Numbered from the stretch's first letter, positions 42,199 to 51,772 are shown. The stretch: DNA of 64,000 nt from Pseudokineococcus marinus (GCF_037482405.1 NZ_JBBHZZ010000002.1:496001-560000); one strand, 5' to 3'. The notes: a model not told the origin generated them from the sequence alone. Made by a program: numbers and translations.

Positions 42199-44865
42199 TC
42201 AGCCGCGCGGCGCACCGTCGAGGAGCCCGGCCGCGACGCGGGCCTGGAAGCCGAGCACGCTCGCGGCGTCCTCGCTCGCGCCCGCCCCGGCACCGGGTCG
42301 CTGCAGCACCGCCGCGAAGCGGTCGAGCGCCCGGGCGGCCGCCGCGGCCCGACCGCCGGCGTCGTGCCGCTGCGCCTGCTCGAGCGCCGCGCCCAGCCGG
42401 CGGGCCGTGGAGCCGGTGACCTCGCCGCTCGCCACCTCGCCCGCGAGCACGTCGGCGAGCGCGTCGAGCGCCCCCGGCGCCCGCAGGTCGGCCACGGGCA
42501 CGTCGGCCGGGTCGGTGCCCGACCCCAGGTGCCAGCCCGGGTAGGACGGCTGGTTGTAGCTCGTCTGCTGGCGGGCCACCTCGGCGCGGTACTGCGGGTC
42601 GTGCATGAGGGTCGGGATCCCGCGGTCGGTCACCTCGGTGCTGAGGAACATCCGGACCGCGGTGCTGTCCTCGGTGCGCAGGAGGAGCTCCTCGCGCCAG
42701 TCGCCCACGACGTCGGCGACGAGCCCGGCGTTGCCCTTGGTCCCGTTGTTCGTCAGCGTGCCGTCGGCCTCGAGGAGCACGCCGCGGCGGGCGTCGACCA
42801 CCGTGGGCGTCGCGTCCCCCGAGCCCTCGAGGACCTGCGTCGTCATGTCGGCGGCCCACCGGATGCTCTGGTTCGTCCCCAGGGGACGGGGGCCCTGCAC
42901 GGGCGCGCCCTGCGCGGTGAAGATCGTCCCCGCCGGCTGGCCGGGCACGGACGCCCACATCTCCAGGCCCGGCTGCTCGGGCAGGACGTCGCCGACCATC
43001 CCGCGTCCGGTGTCGCGCCCGGAGTACTCGCCGGCGAGCACCTCGCCGATCGCCGCGTCGCGCAGCGCCCAGCCGTACGGCGCGTAGGCGCCGCCCTCGT
43101 GGACCGTGAAGATCTCGAGGCCCGGTCGCGTCGGGTCGATGTCGGTGACGTGCATGGCGTCGCCGTGCCCGAGCTTGGCGAGCGCCCCGGGGTCGGCGCT
43201 GCCCTCGGGCAGCTCGTCGTAGGAGCTGTAGAGCAGGCTGCCGTCGTCGTCGAGCGTCGCGGAGCCGTAGACGACCTCGTGCCGGCCGTCGCCGTCGACG
43301 TCGGCGGCCGACAGGGAGTGGAAGCCCTGCGTCGTGAGGCGGCCCCACTCCGGGCTGGTGCCCTCCGTCCCGTGCGGACCGGCGTCGAAGGGGTTGGCCA
43401 TCGGCGTCCAGCCGCTGTCGGCGGTCCAGCGGGTCGTGAGGGACTCCCCGTCCCAGTCCACGGCCGCGACGACGGCGCGCGTGTAGTAGCCGCGGCCGAG
43501 GACGGCCGACGGGCGGTCGCCGTCGAGGTAGGCGATGCCCGACAGGAACCGGTCGACGCGGTTGCCCGGCTCGATGCGGGACATGGCGTAGTCGCCCCAC
43601 ATCAGCCCGTCGTCGTGGCGGCCGGGCTCGTACCGGACGGTGTCGAGCTCCTCGCCCGTCGCCGCGTCGAAGGCGGTGAGGTACTCGGGCCCCGTGAGGA
43701 CGAAGCCCTCGAAGGTCCTCAGGTCGTTGCGGCCGCTGCGCGCCGGCGCGTAGACGTCGATGAAGTGGTCGACGAGGGCCTCCGCGTCCTCCCGCGACAG
43801 CGGGTAGGGGGCGGGGTCGCCCTCGACGCCGAGGGCCTCCTCGACGGTGGCGGGCCACCGGCCGGCGACGACCTCGGGGTGGGTGTCCCAGCCCTGGAAG
43901 ACGTCGGCGAGGTGCGACGCGTACTGCTCGGCCGACATCCGCAGGTCGTCGTCGTGCGACCACCCGGCGGCGAGGTCCTCCTCCGGCATGGTGACGAACC
44001 GCTCGCCCACGGGCTGCCCGTCGCGGTAGGTGGTGCTCCGCGTGCCGGGCGCCGTCTTGACGAGGAGCTCCGCCCGCCCGTCGCCGTCGAGGTCGTAGAC
44101 GAGGGGCTGGGCGTAGTGGGCGCCCGAGCGGATGTTGACGCCGAGGTCGACCCGCGCGAGCAGCGTGCCGTCCATCCGGTAGGTGTCGAGCATCGTCGGG
44201 CCGGTGTAGCCCTTCTGCGACACGTCCTTGGCGTTGGACGGGTACCACGTGACCATGAGCTCGTACTGCCCGTCGCCGTCCACGTCGCCGACGCTGAGGT
44301 CGTTGGCCGAGTACGTGTACGCCTCGCCCGCCGGCGTCGTGCCGCCCTCGGGCTTGCGCAGCGGGACGTCGAGCACGGCCTCGCCCCACGGCGTCGCCTC
44401 CGCCCCGCGGTCCACGGGACGCCCGTCGACGACGGCGGTGACGCGGTACGTCGCGTCGGCGGACCCCGCCGCGTCCAGGTAGTTGGTGCTGCCGGAGACG
44501 ACGCCGAGCAGCTCGCCGTCGCGGAGCACCTGGAAGTCCACCTCCTGCGACCCGCCGGCGGCGCGGGACTCGGGGGCGAGGAGCCGCCAGGACAGGAAGA
44601 CGCCGTCGTCCGTGACGGCGGCGACGAGGCCGCGGTCGAGCAGCTCCAGCTGGGGGCGGGCCTGGGCCGCGTCGGCGGTGGGCGCGGCGGCGGGGGCGGC
44701 CGGAGCGGAGCCGGGGACGGCGAGCGCCGGCGAGGCGCCGAGCGCCAGGGTCGCGGCGGCGGCCACGGCGAGGGTCCGCCGACGGCGGCGGGGGACGGTG
44801 CGCTCAGGGACGGTGCGCTGCGGGACGGTGCGCTGCGGGACGGGGGCGGGGTGCAGGTCGCTCAT
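42199..44865 (-). CDS. Secreted PL11 rhamnogalacturonan lyase with C-terminal FIMAH-like domain
   Basis: 888 residues. Signal peptide with RRRRR and a hydrophobic core (TLAVAAAATLALGASPALA), then the PL11 lyase (about 70-790), marked by YSANDLSVGDVDGDGQYELM, PSNAKDVSQKGYTGPTMLDT, YDLDGDGRAELLVKT and YNQPSYPGWHLG. Several DxDGDG loops fit calcium binding along the beta propeller. The C-terminal ~95 residues form a helical FIMAH-like domain common at the end of secreted enzymes. It cleaves rhamnogalacturonan-I backbones by beta-elimination, as B. subtilis YesW/YesX do. The N-terminus has a VPxRT repeat. Alone on its transcript, behind the YesOPQ-type genes. Confidence 0.9.
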   Translation of the reverse strand: MSDLHPAPVPQRTVPQRTVPERTVPRRRRRTLAVAAAATLALGASPALAVPGSAPAAPAAAPTADAAQARPQLELLDRGLVAAVTDDGVFLSWRLLAPESRAAGGSQEVDFQVLRDGELLGVVSGSTNYLDAAGSADATYRVTAVVDGRPVDRGAEATPWGEAVLDVPLRKPEGGTTPAGEAYTYSANDLSVGDVDGDGQYELMVTWYPSNAKDVSQKGYTGPTMLDTYRMDGTLLARVDLGVNIRSGAHYAQPLVYDLDGDGRAELLVKTAPGTRSTTYRDGQPVGERFVTMPEEDLAAGWSHDDDLRMSAEQYASHLADVFQGWDTHPEVVAGRWPATVEEALGVEGDPAPYPLSREDAEALVDHFIDVYAPARSGRNDLRTFEGFVLTGPEYLTAFDAATGEELDTVRYEPGRHDDGLMWGDYAMSRIEPGNRVDRFLSGIAYLDGDRPSAVLGRGYYTRAVVAAVDWDGESLTTRWTADSGWTPMANPFDAGPHGTEGTSPEWGRLTTQGFHSLSAADVDGDGRHEVVYGSATLDDDGSLLYSSYDELPEGSADPGALAKLGHGDAMHVTDIDPTRPGLEIFTVHEGGAYAPYGWALRDAAIGEVLAGEYSGRDTGRGMVGDVLPEQPGLEMWASVPGQPAGTIFTAQGAPVQGPRPLGTNQSIRWAADMTTQVLEGSGDATPTVVDARRGVLLEADGTLTNNGTKGNAGLVADVVGDWREELLLRTEDSTAVRMFLSTEVTDRGIPTLMHDPQYRAEVARQQTSYNQPSYPGWHLGSGTDPADVPVADLRAPGALDALADVLAGEVASGEVTGSTARRLGAALEQAQRHDAGGRAAAAARALDRFAAVLQRPGAGAGASEDAASVLGFQARVAAGLLDGAPRG
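44792..44846. repeat. 15-bp repeat in the lyase signal-peptide region
   Basis: Three full units and one partial unit of a 15-bp sequence, encoding VPQRT/VPERT steps ahead of the signal-peptide hydrophobic core. The repeat length keeps the frame, so copy number can change without breaking the gene. Confidence 0.75.
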
Positions 44866-44982
44866 CGTCGAGCCTCCAGAGGGGTCGCGGTCCGGTCACG
44901 TGCAGGTCGTTCTCGATCACCGTGGGTGACGGTCAGCGGGCGCAGGTCCTCCCGGTCGGTGGGGCGGGAGGGGCGCGGGCGG

Positions 44983-45651
44983 TCAGGCGTCGTCGGTCGC
45001 GGGTCGCCCGCCGGCCGCGGGCCGCATCTCGACGGCGACGGCCGCCAGGACGACGAGGCCGCCGACGACGAGGGCCAGCGGCAGCAGCATCCACACGAGG
45101 AGCGCGGCGAGGCCGAGGGAGAGCAGCACGAGCAGCGACCCGGCGAGGTCGTCGAGGCTCCGGTCGGCGGCGCGGCGCACGAGCGGCCCCCAGGCCTCCC
45201 CCGGCGACCAGGTGGCCGCCGCCCGCAGCAGGACGACGAGCACGGCGGCTCCGGCCGCCAGCGCGGCGAGCGCGGGCGCCGGGGGCCGGCTCGGGCTCAG
45301 CAGGACGACGGACAGGTCGACGAGGAGCACGAGCACGAGGCCGCCGACGATGAGCGAGGCCCCCCAGGGGCGGCGCCCCGCCGCCCGCAGGCGGCCGGCG
45401 AGGGCGCGCAGGCCGTCGGCCTCGCCGCGGACGTGGGCGCGCAGGTGCAGCGCGCCCGCCGCGAGGGCCGGCAGGGCCGTCACCAACGGCACCACGGCCA
45501 GGGCGACCACGACGCCGACGACGACGACCTCGCCGAGCAGGGCCAGCGAGGGCCCGACGCCGCGGGGGGCGTCGGGGGCCGTCGAGCGACGCCCCGCCGG
45601 GGTCGTCCCGCGCTCGCGGCGACGCTCCCGGCGCCGCTCCTGCAGGGCCAT
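44983..45651 (-). CDS. DUF624 (YesL-like) membrane protein
   Basis: 222 residues with a basic start (ALQERRRERRRERG) and five or six hydrophobic segments. The first block, ALAVVPLVTALPALAAGALH, matches the DUF624 opening. In B. subtilis, YesL stands with the yesOPQ rhamnogalacturonan importer; this protein directly follows such permeases here. Function unknown; probably a partner of the importer or of its regulation. ATG 45651 shares one base with the preceding stop (TGATG). Confidence 0.8.
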   Translation of the reverse strand: MALQERRRERRRERGTTPAGRRSTAPDAPRGVGPSLALLGEVVVVGVVVALAVVPLVTALPALAAGALHLRAHVRGEADGLRALAGRLRAAGRRPWGASLIVGGLVLVLLVDLSVVLLSPSRPPAPALAALAAGAAVLVVLLRAAATWSPGEAWGPLVRRAADRSLDDLAGSLLVLLSLGLAALLVWMLLPLALVVGGLVVLAAVAVEMRPAAGGRPATDDA

Positions 45652-46589
45652 CAGCCCTTGAGGCCCTGCGTGGCCACGCCCGCGACGATGTAGCGCTGGA
45701 AGACGAGGAAGAAGATCAGCACGGGCACGAGCGCGAGCACGGCCATGGCGATCTGGGCGCCGAAGTTCGACGTCCCCGTCGTCTGGTCGACGTACAGCCG
45801 CAGCGCGATGGGCAGCGAGTAGAGGTTCGGGTCCTTGAGGTACAGGAGCGGGCCGAGGAAGTCGTTCCAGGACCAGATGAAGGCGAAGATCGAGCTCGTC
45901 ACGAGCGCCGGCTTCATCAGCGGCAGCATGATCGAGCGGAAGATCCGCACGTGCCCGGCGCCGTCGATCCGCGCCGCCTCGTCGAGCTCGCGCGGCAGGT
46001 TGCGCATGAACTGGACCATGAGGAAGACGAAGAACGCCTCGGCGGCGAGGAACTTGCCCAGCAGCAGCGGCCAGAAGGTGTTCACCAGGCCGAGGTTGTT
46101 GAAGACGATGTACTGCGGGATGAGGATGACGTGCACCGGCAGCAGCAGGGTGGCGATCATCAGCGAGAACCACAGCGCGCGGCCGCGGAAGTCGATGCGA
46201 GCCAGCGCGTACGCCGTCACGGCGCTCGAGGCGGCGACGCCGACGACCGAGCCGACGGCGAGGATCGTCGAGTTGGCGAAGAAGGTCCAGAAGCTGACCC
46301 CGCCGATGCCGCTGAAGGCGCTCGCGTAGTTCTCGAGCGTCACGGCCGAGGGGATGATGCTGACGTTGCCGACGATCTCGGTGCTCGGCCGGAAGGAGGA
46401 GACCACCATCCAGACGGCCGGGTAGAGGATGACGACCACGAGCGCGAGCGTGATCGCGTGGAAGACCACCGCGCGGCGGCGGTCGCGGCCGCGGCGGCGA
46501 CGACGACGCTCCCGCTCGTGGTCCGAGGGCATCACCGCCTCCGCCGCGGCAGCGGGGAGCGGCGTCGAGCTCATCTGCGTCTCGGTCAT
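45651..46589 (-). CDS. Carbohydrate ABC transporter permease (YesQ-like, MalG family)
   Basis: 312 residues. A basic N-terminus (RERRRRRRGRDRRR), then six membrane helices. The inner-loop EAA motif, ELDEAARIDGAGHVRIFRSI near residue 204, contacts the ATPase, and the end FQRYIVAGVATQGLKG is diagnostic for MalG/CUT1 permeases. ATG 46589 overlaps the stop of the partner permease (ATGA). Together with the YesP-like and YesO-like genes it should import rhamnogalacturonan oligosaccharides; no ATPase gene is in the cluster. Confidence 0.92.
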   Translation of the reverse strand: MTETQMSSTPLPAAAAEAVMPSDHERERRRRRRGRDRRRAVVFHAITLALVVVILYPAVWMVVSSFRPSTEIVGNVSIIPSAVTLENYASAFSGIGGVSFWTFFANSTILAVGSVVGVAASSAVTAYALARIDFRGRALWFSLMIATLLLPVHVILIPQYIVFNNLGLVNTFWPLLLGKFLAAEAFFVFLMVQFMRNLPRELDEAARIDGAGHVRIFRSIMLPLMKPALVTSSIFAFIWSWNDFLGPLLYLKDPNLYSLPIALRLYVDQTTGTSNFGAQIAMAVLALVPVLIFFLVFQRYIVAGVATQGLKG

Positions 46590-47536
46590 CGCGTCTCCCC
46601 GCTGTAGTGGACCCAGGACCTCGACGTCTTGAAGAAGACCAGGGTGATGGCGCCGACGACGAGCACGAGCAGCCAGGCCATGGCCGAGGCGTAGCCCATC
46701 TGGAAGTCGCCGAAGCCGCGGATGTAGAGGTAGAGCGTGTAGAAGAGCGTCGAGTTCGCCGGCCCGCCCGTGCCGTTGGAGATGATGAAGGCCGAGGCGA
46801 AGACCTGGAAGGCGTTGATCGTCTCCAGGAGCAGGTTGAAGAAGATGACCGGCGAGAGCATGGGCAGCGTGATGGACAGGAAGCGCCGCACGGGCCCGGC
46901 GCCGTCCACCGACGCCGCCTCGTAGAGCTCGGCCGGCACCTGCTTGAGGCCGGCCAGGAAGATCACCATGGGGGCGCCGAACTGCCACACGGTGAGCAGG
47001 ATGAACATCGGCAGCGTGCGGGAGGGGTCCCCCACCCAGCCGCCGGCCTCGAGGCCGACCCCCTGGCCGATCCGGTCGACGATGCCGCCGTCGATGAAGA
47101 TGGCGCGCCACACGATGGCGATGGAGACGCTCGCGCCGACGAGCGAGGGCAGGTAGAAGGCCGACCGGTAGAAGCCCTTGGCGCCCAGCGCCATGTTGAG
47201 GAGCATCGCGACGGCCAGCGACGCCGCCAGCTTGACCGGGACGCCGATGACGGCGAAGAGCGTCGTCACCTGCACCGAGTCGATGAACCGCGGGTCGGCG
47301 AAGAGCCGCTGGTAGTTCTCCAGGCCCACCCAGCTCGGCGCGTTGAAGAGGTCGTAGCGGGTGAAGGACAGGTAGAGCGAGGCCAGCATGGGCCCGACCG
47401 TGAGCAGGAAGAAGCCCAGGAGCCACGGCGTGAGGAAGGCGTAGCCGGCGAGGTCCTCGCCGCGGCGCCGCCGGGAGGACCGCCGTCGGGGCGCCTCCGC
47501 GAGGGGCCGCTGGGCGGCCCGGGTGGTCGTCGTCAT
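46586..47536 (-). CDS. Carbohydrate ABC transporter permease (YesP-like, MalF family)
   Basis: 316 residues. Six helices after a basic cytoplasmic start (APRRRSSRRRRGEDLAGYAF). The CUT1 motif FLTPWLLGFFLLTVGPMLAS opens the membrane region, and the EAA loop is ELYEAASVDGAGPVRRFLSI near residue 203. It follows the YesO-like binding-protein gene after 76 bases that hold a hairpin (47569-47600), and is coupled to the YesQ-like gene. Confidence 0.92.
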   Translation of the reverse strand: MTTTTRAAQRPLAEAPRRRSSRRRRGEDLAGYAFLTPWLLGFFLLTVGPMLASLYLSFTRYDLFNAPSWVGLENYQRLFADPRFIDSVQVTTLFAVIGVPVKLAASLAVAMLLNMALGAKGFYRSAFYLPSLVGASVSIAIVWRAIFIDGGIVDRIGQGVGLEAGGWVGDPSRTLPMFILLTVWQFGAPMVIFLAGLKQVPAELYEAASVDGAGPVRRFLSITLPMLSPVIFFNLLLETINAFQVFASAFIISNGTGGPANSTLFYTLYLYIRGFGDFQMGYASAMAWLLVLVVGAITLVFFKTSRSWVHYSGETR

Positions 47537-47568
47537 CGACCCTCCCCTTCGAGCGTCGGTCGGTGGCG

Positions 47569-47600
47569 GGCCGCCGGGCGCTCGCGCGCGCCCGGCGGCC
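47569..47600 (-). terminator. Intra-operon hairpin between binding-protein and permease genes
   Basis: Perfect 13-bp arms 47569-47581 and 47588-47600 with a 6-nt loop, 12 bases past the YesO-like stop. Such hairpins often end most transcripts or protect the 5' part of the message, so the binding protein is made in excess over the permeases. Confidence 0.65.
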
Positions 47601-47612
47601 GACCCGGTCGGT

Positions 47613-48911
47613 CTACTGGTTGTCGGCGAGGGTCTGCTGCGCCTCGCCGTACCACTGCTCGGCGGCCTCGTCGACGGAGAGGGTGCCGTAGTTGAGGTTC
47701 TCGTTGATCTCGAGGAAGCGGGCCTCGAGCGTGCCGAAGCCGCGCACGGGCGGCGGGGGCGAGTCCTGCAGCAGGGGCTCGATGGACTCCTCGTACTCGG
47801 CCACCTGGGCGTCGACGCCCTCGAGCTCCATCGCGTCGCGCTGGTAGCTCGACGCGCGCAGGCCCTGCGACGTGCCGAACGCCTCGCCCGCCGCGGGGTC
47901 GTTGACGAGGTAGTCGACGAGCGCGGCCGCCTCCGCCGGGTGCTCGGTGTTCGCCCCGATGCTGTAGAGCATCGACGGCTTGAGGAAGAGCCCCGGGTCC
48001 GCGGGGTCGTCCGACGGGATGGGCTGGAGCGAGTGCTCGCCGTCGGGGTTGTTGGACACGTAGCCGGCGAGGAAGTTGTCCCAGCTCTGCTCCGTGGTGG
48101 TCTCCCCGGCGTCGAAGATCGACAGCGGCGTGAGCTGGTTGACGCGCTCGGGCGAGATGAAGCCCCCGCCGCCGCGCAGGTCCTCCACGGAGCCCCACCA
48201 CTCGGCGACGTCGTCCTGGGTGAAGCCCAGCTCGCCGTCCTCCGTGAAGGGCTCGACGCCCTGCTGGTTGAGCCAGTGGATGAAGATCCAGAAGATGCCG
48301 GTGTAGTCGCCCGAGCCGAACAGCGCCTGGCCCTCGGCGTCCGTGGCGCCGGCGGCCGCGACCGCGGCGACGTAGTCGTTGTACTCGTCCCAGGTGGGCT
48401 GCTCGGGCGCCGGGACGCCCGTGGCCTCGACGGCCGCGGCGTCCGTGAAGAGCGCGAAGGCGTTCGTGCCGACCGGGACGCCGACCTGGGCCCCGTCGAC
48501 CTGGCCGGACGGGATGAGGCTGTCCGACATCCCCGACAGGTCGATCGCCTCGTCGCCGGAGAGCGTGCTCACGTCGAGGAGCTGCCCGTTGGCGCCGAAC
48601 TCCCGCAGGTACGACAGGTCCATGAGCATGACGTCCGGCAGGCTCCGGCCGGCCGCCTCGGTGGCCCGGGCGGGCCAGTAGCTCGGGTAGTCGACGAAGG
48701 TCTCCTGGACGGTGACGCCCGGGTTGGCCTCCTCGTAGGCGCGCAGGGCCTGGTCGTAGCGCTGGGCGCGGTCGTCGTTGCCCCAGAAGGTCATGACGAG
48801 CGAGACGTCACCGCCCTCGGCGCCGTCCCCGGAGCCGGAGCCGCCGCCGCAGCCGGCGGCCAGGAGCGCGGCCGTCGCGGTGACCGCGACGATCCTCATG
48901 CATCGTTTCAT
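47613..48911 (-). CDS. Carbohydrate ABC transporter substrate-binding lipoprotein (YesO-like)
   Basis: 432 residues. Lipoprotein signal with lipobox LLAAGC (Cys21), then a cluster-B/family-1 sugar-binding fold (VMTFWGNDDRAQRYDQALRA near 40; FTDAAAVEATGVPAPEQPTW near 155). It is the ligand-binding part of the importer with the two downstream permeases. Its neighbourhood of rhamnogalacturonan enzymes points to rhamnogalacturonan oligosaccharides. ATG 48911 has GAGAGG upstream. A GGAAAGCGC-type operator lies 24 bases in front. Confidence 0.9.
   Translation of the reverse strand: MKRCMRIVAVTATAALLAAGCGGGSGSGDGAEGGDVSLVMTFWGNDDRAQRYDQALRAYEEANPGVTVQETFVDYPSYWPARATEAAGRSLPDVMLMDLSYLREFGANGQLLDVSTLSGDEAIDLSGMSDSLIPSGQVDGAQVGVPVGTNAFALFTDAAAVEATGVPAPEQPTWDEYNDYVAAVAAAGATDAEGQALFGSGDYTGIFWIFIHWLNQQGVEPFTEDGELGFTQDDVAEWWGSVEDLRGGGGFISPERVNQLTPLSIFDAGETTTEQSWDNFLAGYVSNNPDGEHSLQPIPSDDPADPGLFLKPSMLYSIGANTEHPAEAAALVDYLVNDPAAGEAFGTSQGLRASSYQRDAMELEGVDAQVAEYEESIEPLLQDSPPPPVRGFGTLEARFLEINENLNYGTLSVDEAAEQWYGEAQQTLADNQ
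48899..48910. promoter_or_regulatory. Class A operator-like sequence over the YesO-like start codon
   Basis: TGCATCGTTTCA differs from the rhaS site at one base, but it lies over codons 1-5 of the gene, so the resemblance may partly be coding. Weak support as a real site. Confidence 0.3.
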
Positions 48912-48934
48912 CACAGGAGCCTCTCTGCTCGGGT

Positions 48935-48948
48935 GGAAAGCGCCTTCC
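48935..48948. promoter_or_regulatory. LacI-type operator (class B) before the YesO-like gene
   Basis: GGAAAGCGCCTTCC, an imperfect palindrome around a central GC, 24 bases upstream of the YesO-like ATG. A second copy stands in the promoter of the divergent acetylesterase-lyase gene at 49070-49083. The sequence differs from the class A site, so a different LacI-family protein is implied. Confidence 0.6.
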
Positions 48949-49061
48949 GACCGTAGGCGGTCGACGGCCCGTCCGTCAACACCCCGAGGGAGGAGCCGTG
49001 TCGACCCCCCGGACGGCGGCGGTGGTGGGCGCGGCGCGTCCGATCCACCCCGGTTCGCCCC

Positions 49062-49083
49062 TTGACAGAGGAAAGCGCTATCC
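49062..49083 (+). promoter_or_regulatory. Promoter -35 with overlapping class B operator for the acetylesterase-lyase gene
   Basis: TTGACA (49062-49067) is a consensus -35, and GGAAAGCGCTATCC (49070-49083) fills the spacer behind it, so a bound repressor would block RNA polymerase. A convincing -10 was not found. The GTG start is 108 bases further on. Confidence 0.6.
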
Positions 49084-49191
49084 CCTTCAGTCGGCACGGC
49101 CGGGCGCGCACAGGCGCCCCCCGGCCGCCCTCCCCGGCCGACGCGCCGGCGAGCGACCTCCTCTCGACGACGAGACCGAAGGTGTGGTGCC

Positions 49192-51772
49192 GTGCATCCG
49201 TCCCGACCCGGCGCGACCGCCCCCCGCACGGGGGCCCCGACCGCCGCCTCCTCCTCCGTCCGACGGCGGCGCAGCCGCGCCGTCGTCGCCGTCGCGACCG
49301 CCTCGGCGGTCGCCCTCCTCGGGGTCCCCGCCGCCGTCGCGGCGGACGACCCCGCCACGTGGTCCTTCGACCTCGGCACCGCCACGAGCCCCGTCGCCGA
49401 GGGGTGGACCGGCGTCTCGGAGTCGAACCGCTACTCGACGGAGGCCGGCTACGGCATCGTGCCGGTGGACGGCGCGGCGCCCGTCTCGCGCGACCGCGGG
49501 GTGGCCTCCGCGGGCGCGGTGGCGCAGGACTTCGTGCTGGGCGCCGCCTGGGGCTTCGCCCTCGACGTCCCCGACGGCGCCTACGACGTGCGCGTCCTGT
49601 CCGGGGACCTCCTCGCGGGCACGAGCACCACCCGGACGTCGATCTCCCTCGAGGGCGTCCCCGTCGGCAGCGTCTCGAGCCGCCAGGCCGTCTCCGAGCA
49701 GACGTGGCGCACCGTCGTCGAGGACGGTCAGCTGACGGTGGACGTCACCGGCGCGGGCGCCGGCGGCTACGTCAACGGGCTCCAGGTCACGGCCGTCGAG
49801 GCCGACCCCGACGACCCGGCGACGTCCCTGCTCCCCGCGCCGGAGGACCTGCGCACGGCGCGGGTCGCCGACGGCGCCGTGATGATGCGCTGGGACGAGG
49901 TGCCCGGCTCCGCCGGCTACGTCCTCGAGCGCGCCGACGCGGTCGAGGGTCCGTGGACGGAGGCCGCCCGCGTCGAGGGTCGCGACGTCTTCGCGACCGA
50001 CGAGGGCGTCGACACCGCTGCGGTGCACCACTACCGGGTCCGCGCCCTCGACGCCGACGGCGGCGCCTCCGCCGCCTCGGCGGTGGCGGTGTCCTCGCTC
50101 ACCACGCCCGCACCGGCCCTCGACGGGCCGCTCGTGCTCGACCTCGGCGGCGGCGCGCTCGCCGACGGCGCGGTGCGCGTCAACGCGTCCACCCCGTACA
50201 CGGCCGCGCGGCGCTACGGCGTCGTCGACCCGCGCGAGGTCACGAGCACCGACCGGGGCGGCGACGACGCGCTGCGCGGGGACTCCCTCGACCTGGGGGC
50301 GACCGAGCTCGTCGTCGACCTGCCGCCCGGCGACTACACCGTCGACGTCGTGGCCGGGGACACCGGCGGCCCGAGCGAGGTCTCGCTCGAGGTCGAGGAG
50401 ATGGCGAAGGTCCTCACGACCGCCCTGCCCTCCGGCGAGCTGCTCGAGATGTCCTTCGACATCGCCCTCGTGGACGGGCAGATGAACCTCGACCTGGGCG
50501 GGTCGGCTCCCCGCCTGGCCGGCCTGACGATCACGCCGCAGGCCCCCCGGGAGGCGGCGGGGCACCCCACCGCGTGGATCACGGGCGACTCGACCGTCCA
50601 GACCTACACCGACGACTACGCCCCGCAGGCCGGATGGGGCCAGATGCTCGACCGGTACCTCACCGACGACGTCGACGTCGTCAACAAGGCCATCGGCGGG
50701 CGCAGCTCGAAGAACTTCATCAGCCAGGGCCGGCTCGACGAGGTGCTCCTCGACGTCCGCCCGGGCGACCACCTCCTCGTCCAGTTCGGCCACAACGACA
50801 ACTCCTACGGCGTCGACGACCGGTTCGCGGCCCCGGCGGACTACACGGAGCACCTGCGGACCTTCGTCGAGGGGGCGCGCCAGCGCGGCGCGGTGCCGGT
50901 GCTGGTGACCCCGGTGTCGCGCCGCAGCTACGCCGCGGACGGGACGGCGGCCGTCTCCTTCCCCGCCTACGTGGAGGCGGCCCGGCGGCTGGCCGAGGAG
51001 ACGGGCACCCCGCTCGTCGACCTCTCGGCGTCCAGCCGCGCCTACCTCACGGAGATCGGGCCCGAGCGGGCGAAGTCGGTCTTCCTGTGGGTCCCCGAGG
51101 GCGCCTACCCGAACCGCCCCGGCGGGACGCAGGACGACACGCACTTCCAGGACTACGGCGCGATCCAGATGGCCCGCCTCGTGGCCGCGGACCTCGCCGA
51201 GCTCGACGTCCCCCTCGCCGACGAGGTCGTCGAGGCCGAGCCGCCGGCCGAGGTGCCCGCCGCCCCGGCGGCCCCGGTCGCGAGCGGCGTCTCCAGCAGC
51301 AGCGCCGTGCTGACGTGGGAGCCCGTCGAGGGCGCGGACGTCTACCTCGTCCAGCGCAAGGACGCGGACGCCGACGACTCCGCGTACGCGCTCGCGACGA
51401 CGTCCACGGTGGGCCGGGCGAGCGTCGCCGGCCTCGCCGAGGGCGCCTCCTACGACCTGCGGGTCGTGGCGGTCAACGGCCGCGGGGAGTCGGCGCCGTC
51501 CGCCCCCGTCCGGGTCACGACGAGGTCCGCCCTGGTGCGCCTGGACGTCCAGCTCTCGGGCAGCCCGGTCGCCGAGGGCTTCGAAGCCGTCGACGAGACG
51601 ACGCTCCACACGCCCGAGCGGGGCTACGGGTGGCTCTCCCTGGAGCCGGCCATCGCCGGGCGGGACCGGGGCACGGGCTTCGACGACCCGCCGGACGACG
51701 TCGAGCGCGACTTCCTCCTGCCCTCGCCGGAGGACGAGCTGGCGGTCGAGGGGGGGGGGGGGGGGGGCGGGG
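49192..51772 (+). CDS. Secreted rhamnogalacturonan acetylesterase part of a fused acetylesterase-lyase protein (N-terminal segment)
   Basis: 860 codons before the gap. Signal peptide (to about 51), a malectin/galactose-binding-like beta domain (54-202), fibronectin III-like (213-303), a second beta domain (305-450), an SGNH acetylesterase (about 458-680, CE12/YesT type), fibronectin III-like (690-778), and the start of a third beta domain. Catalytic blocks: ITGDST with Ser467, GGRSSKNF, GHND with Asn535, and DDTHF with Asp649 and His651. It removes acetyl groups from rhamnogalacturonan-I. GTG 49192 has GAAGG upstream. The third beta domain continues past the N run, so this and 51863-54778 are read as one gene in a shifted frame. 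Confidence 0.88.
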
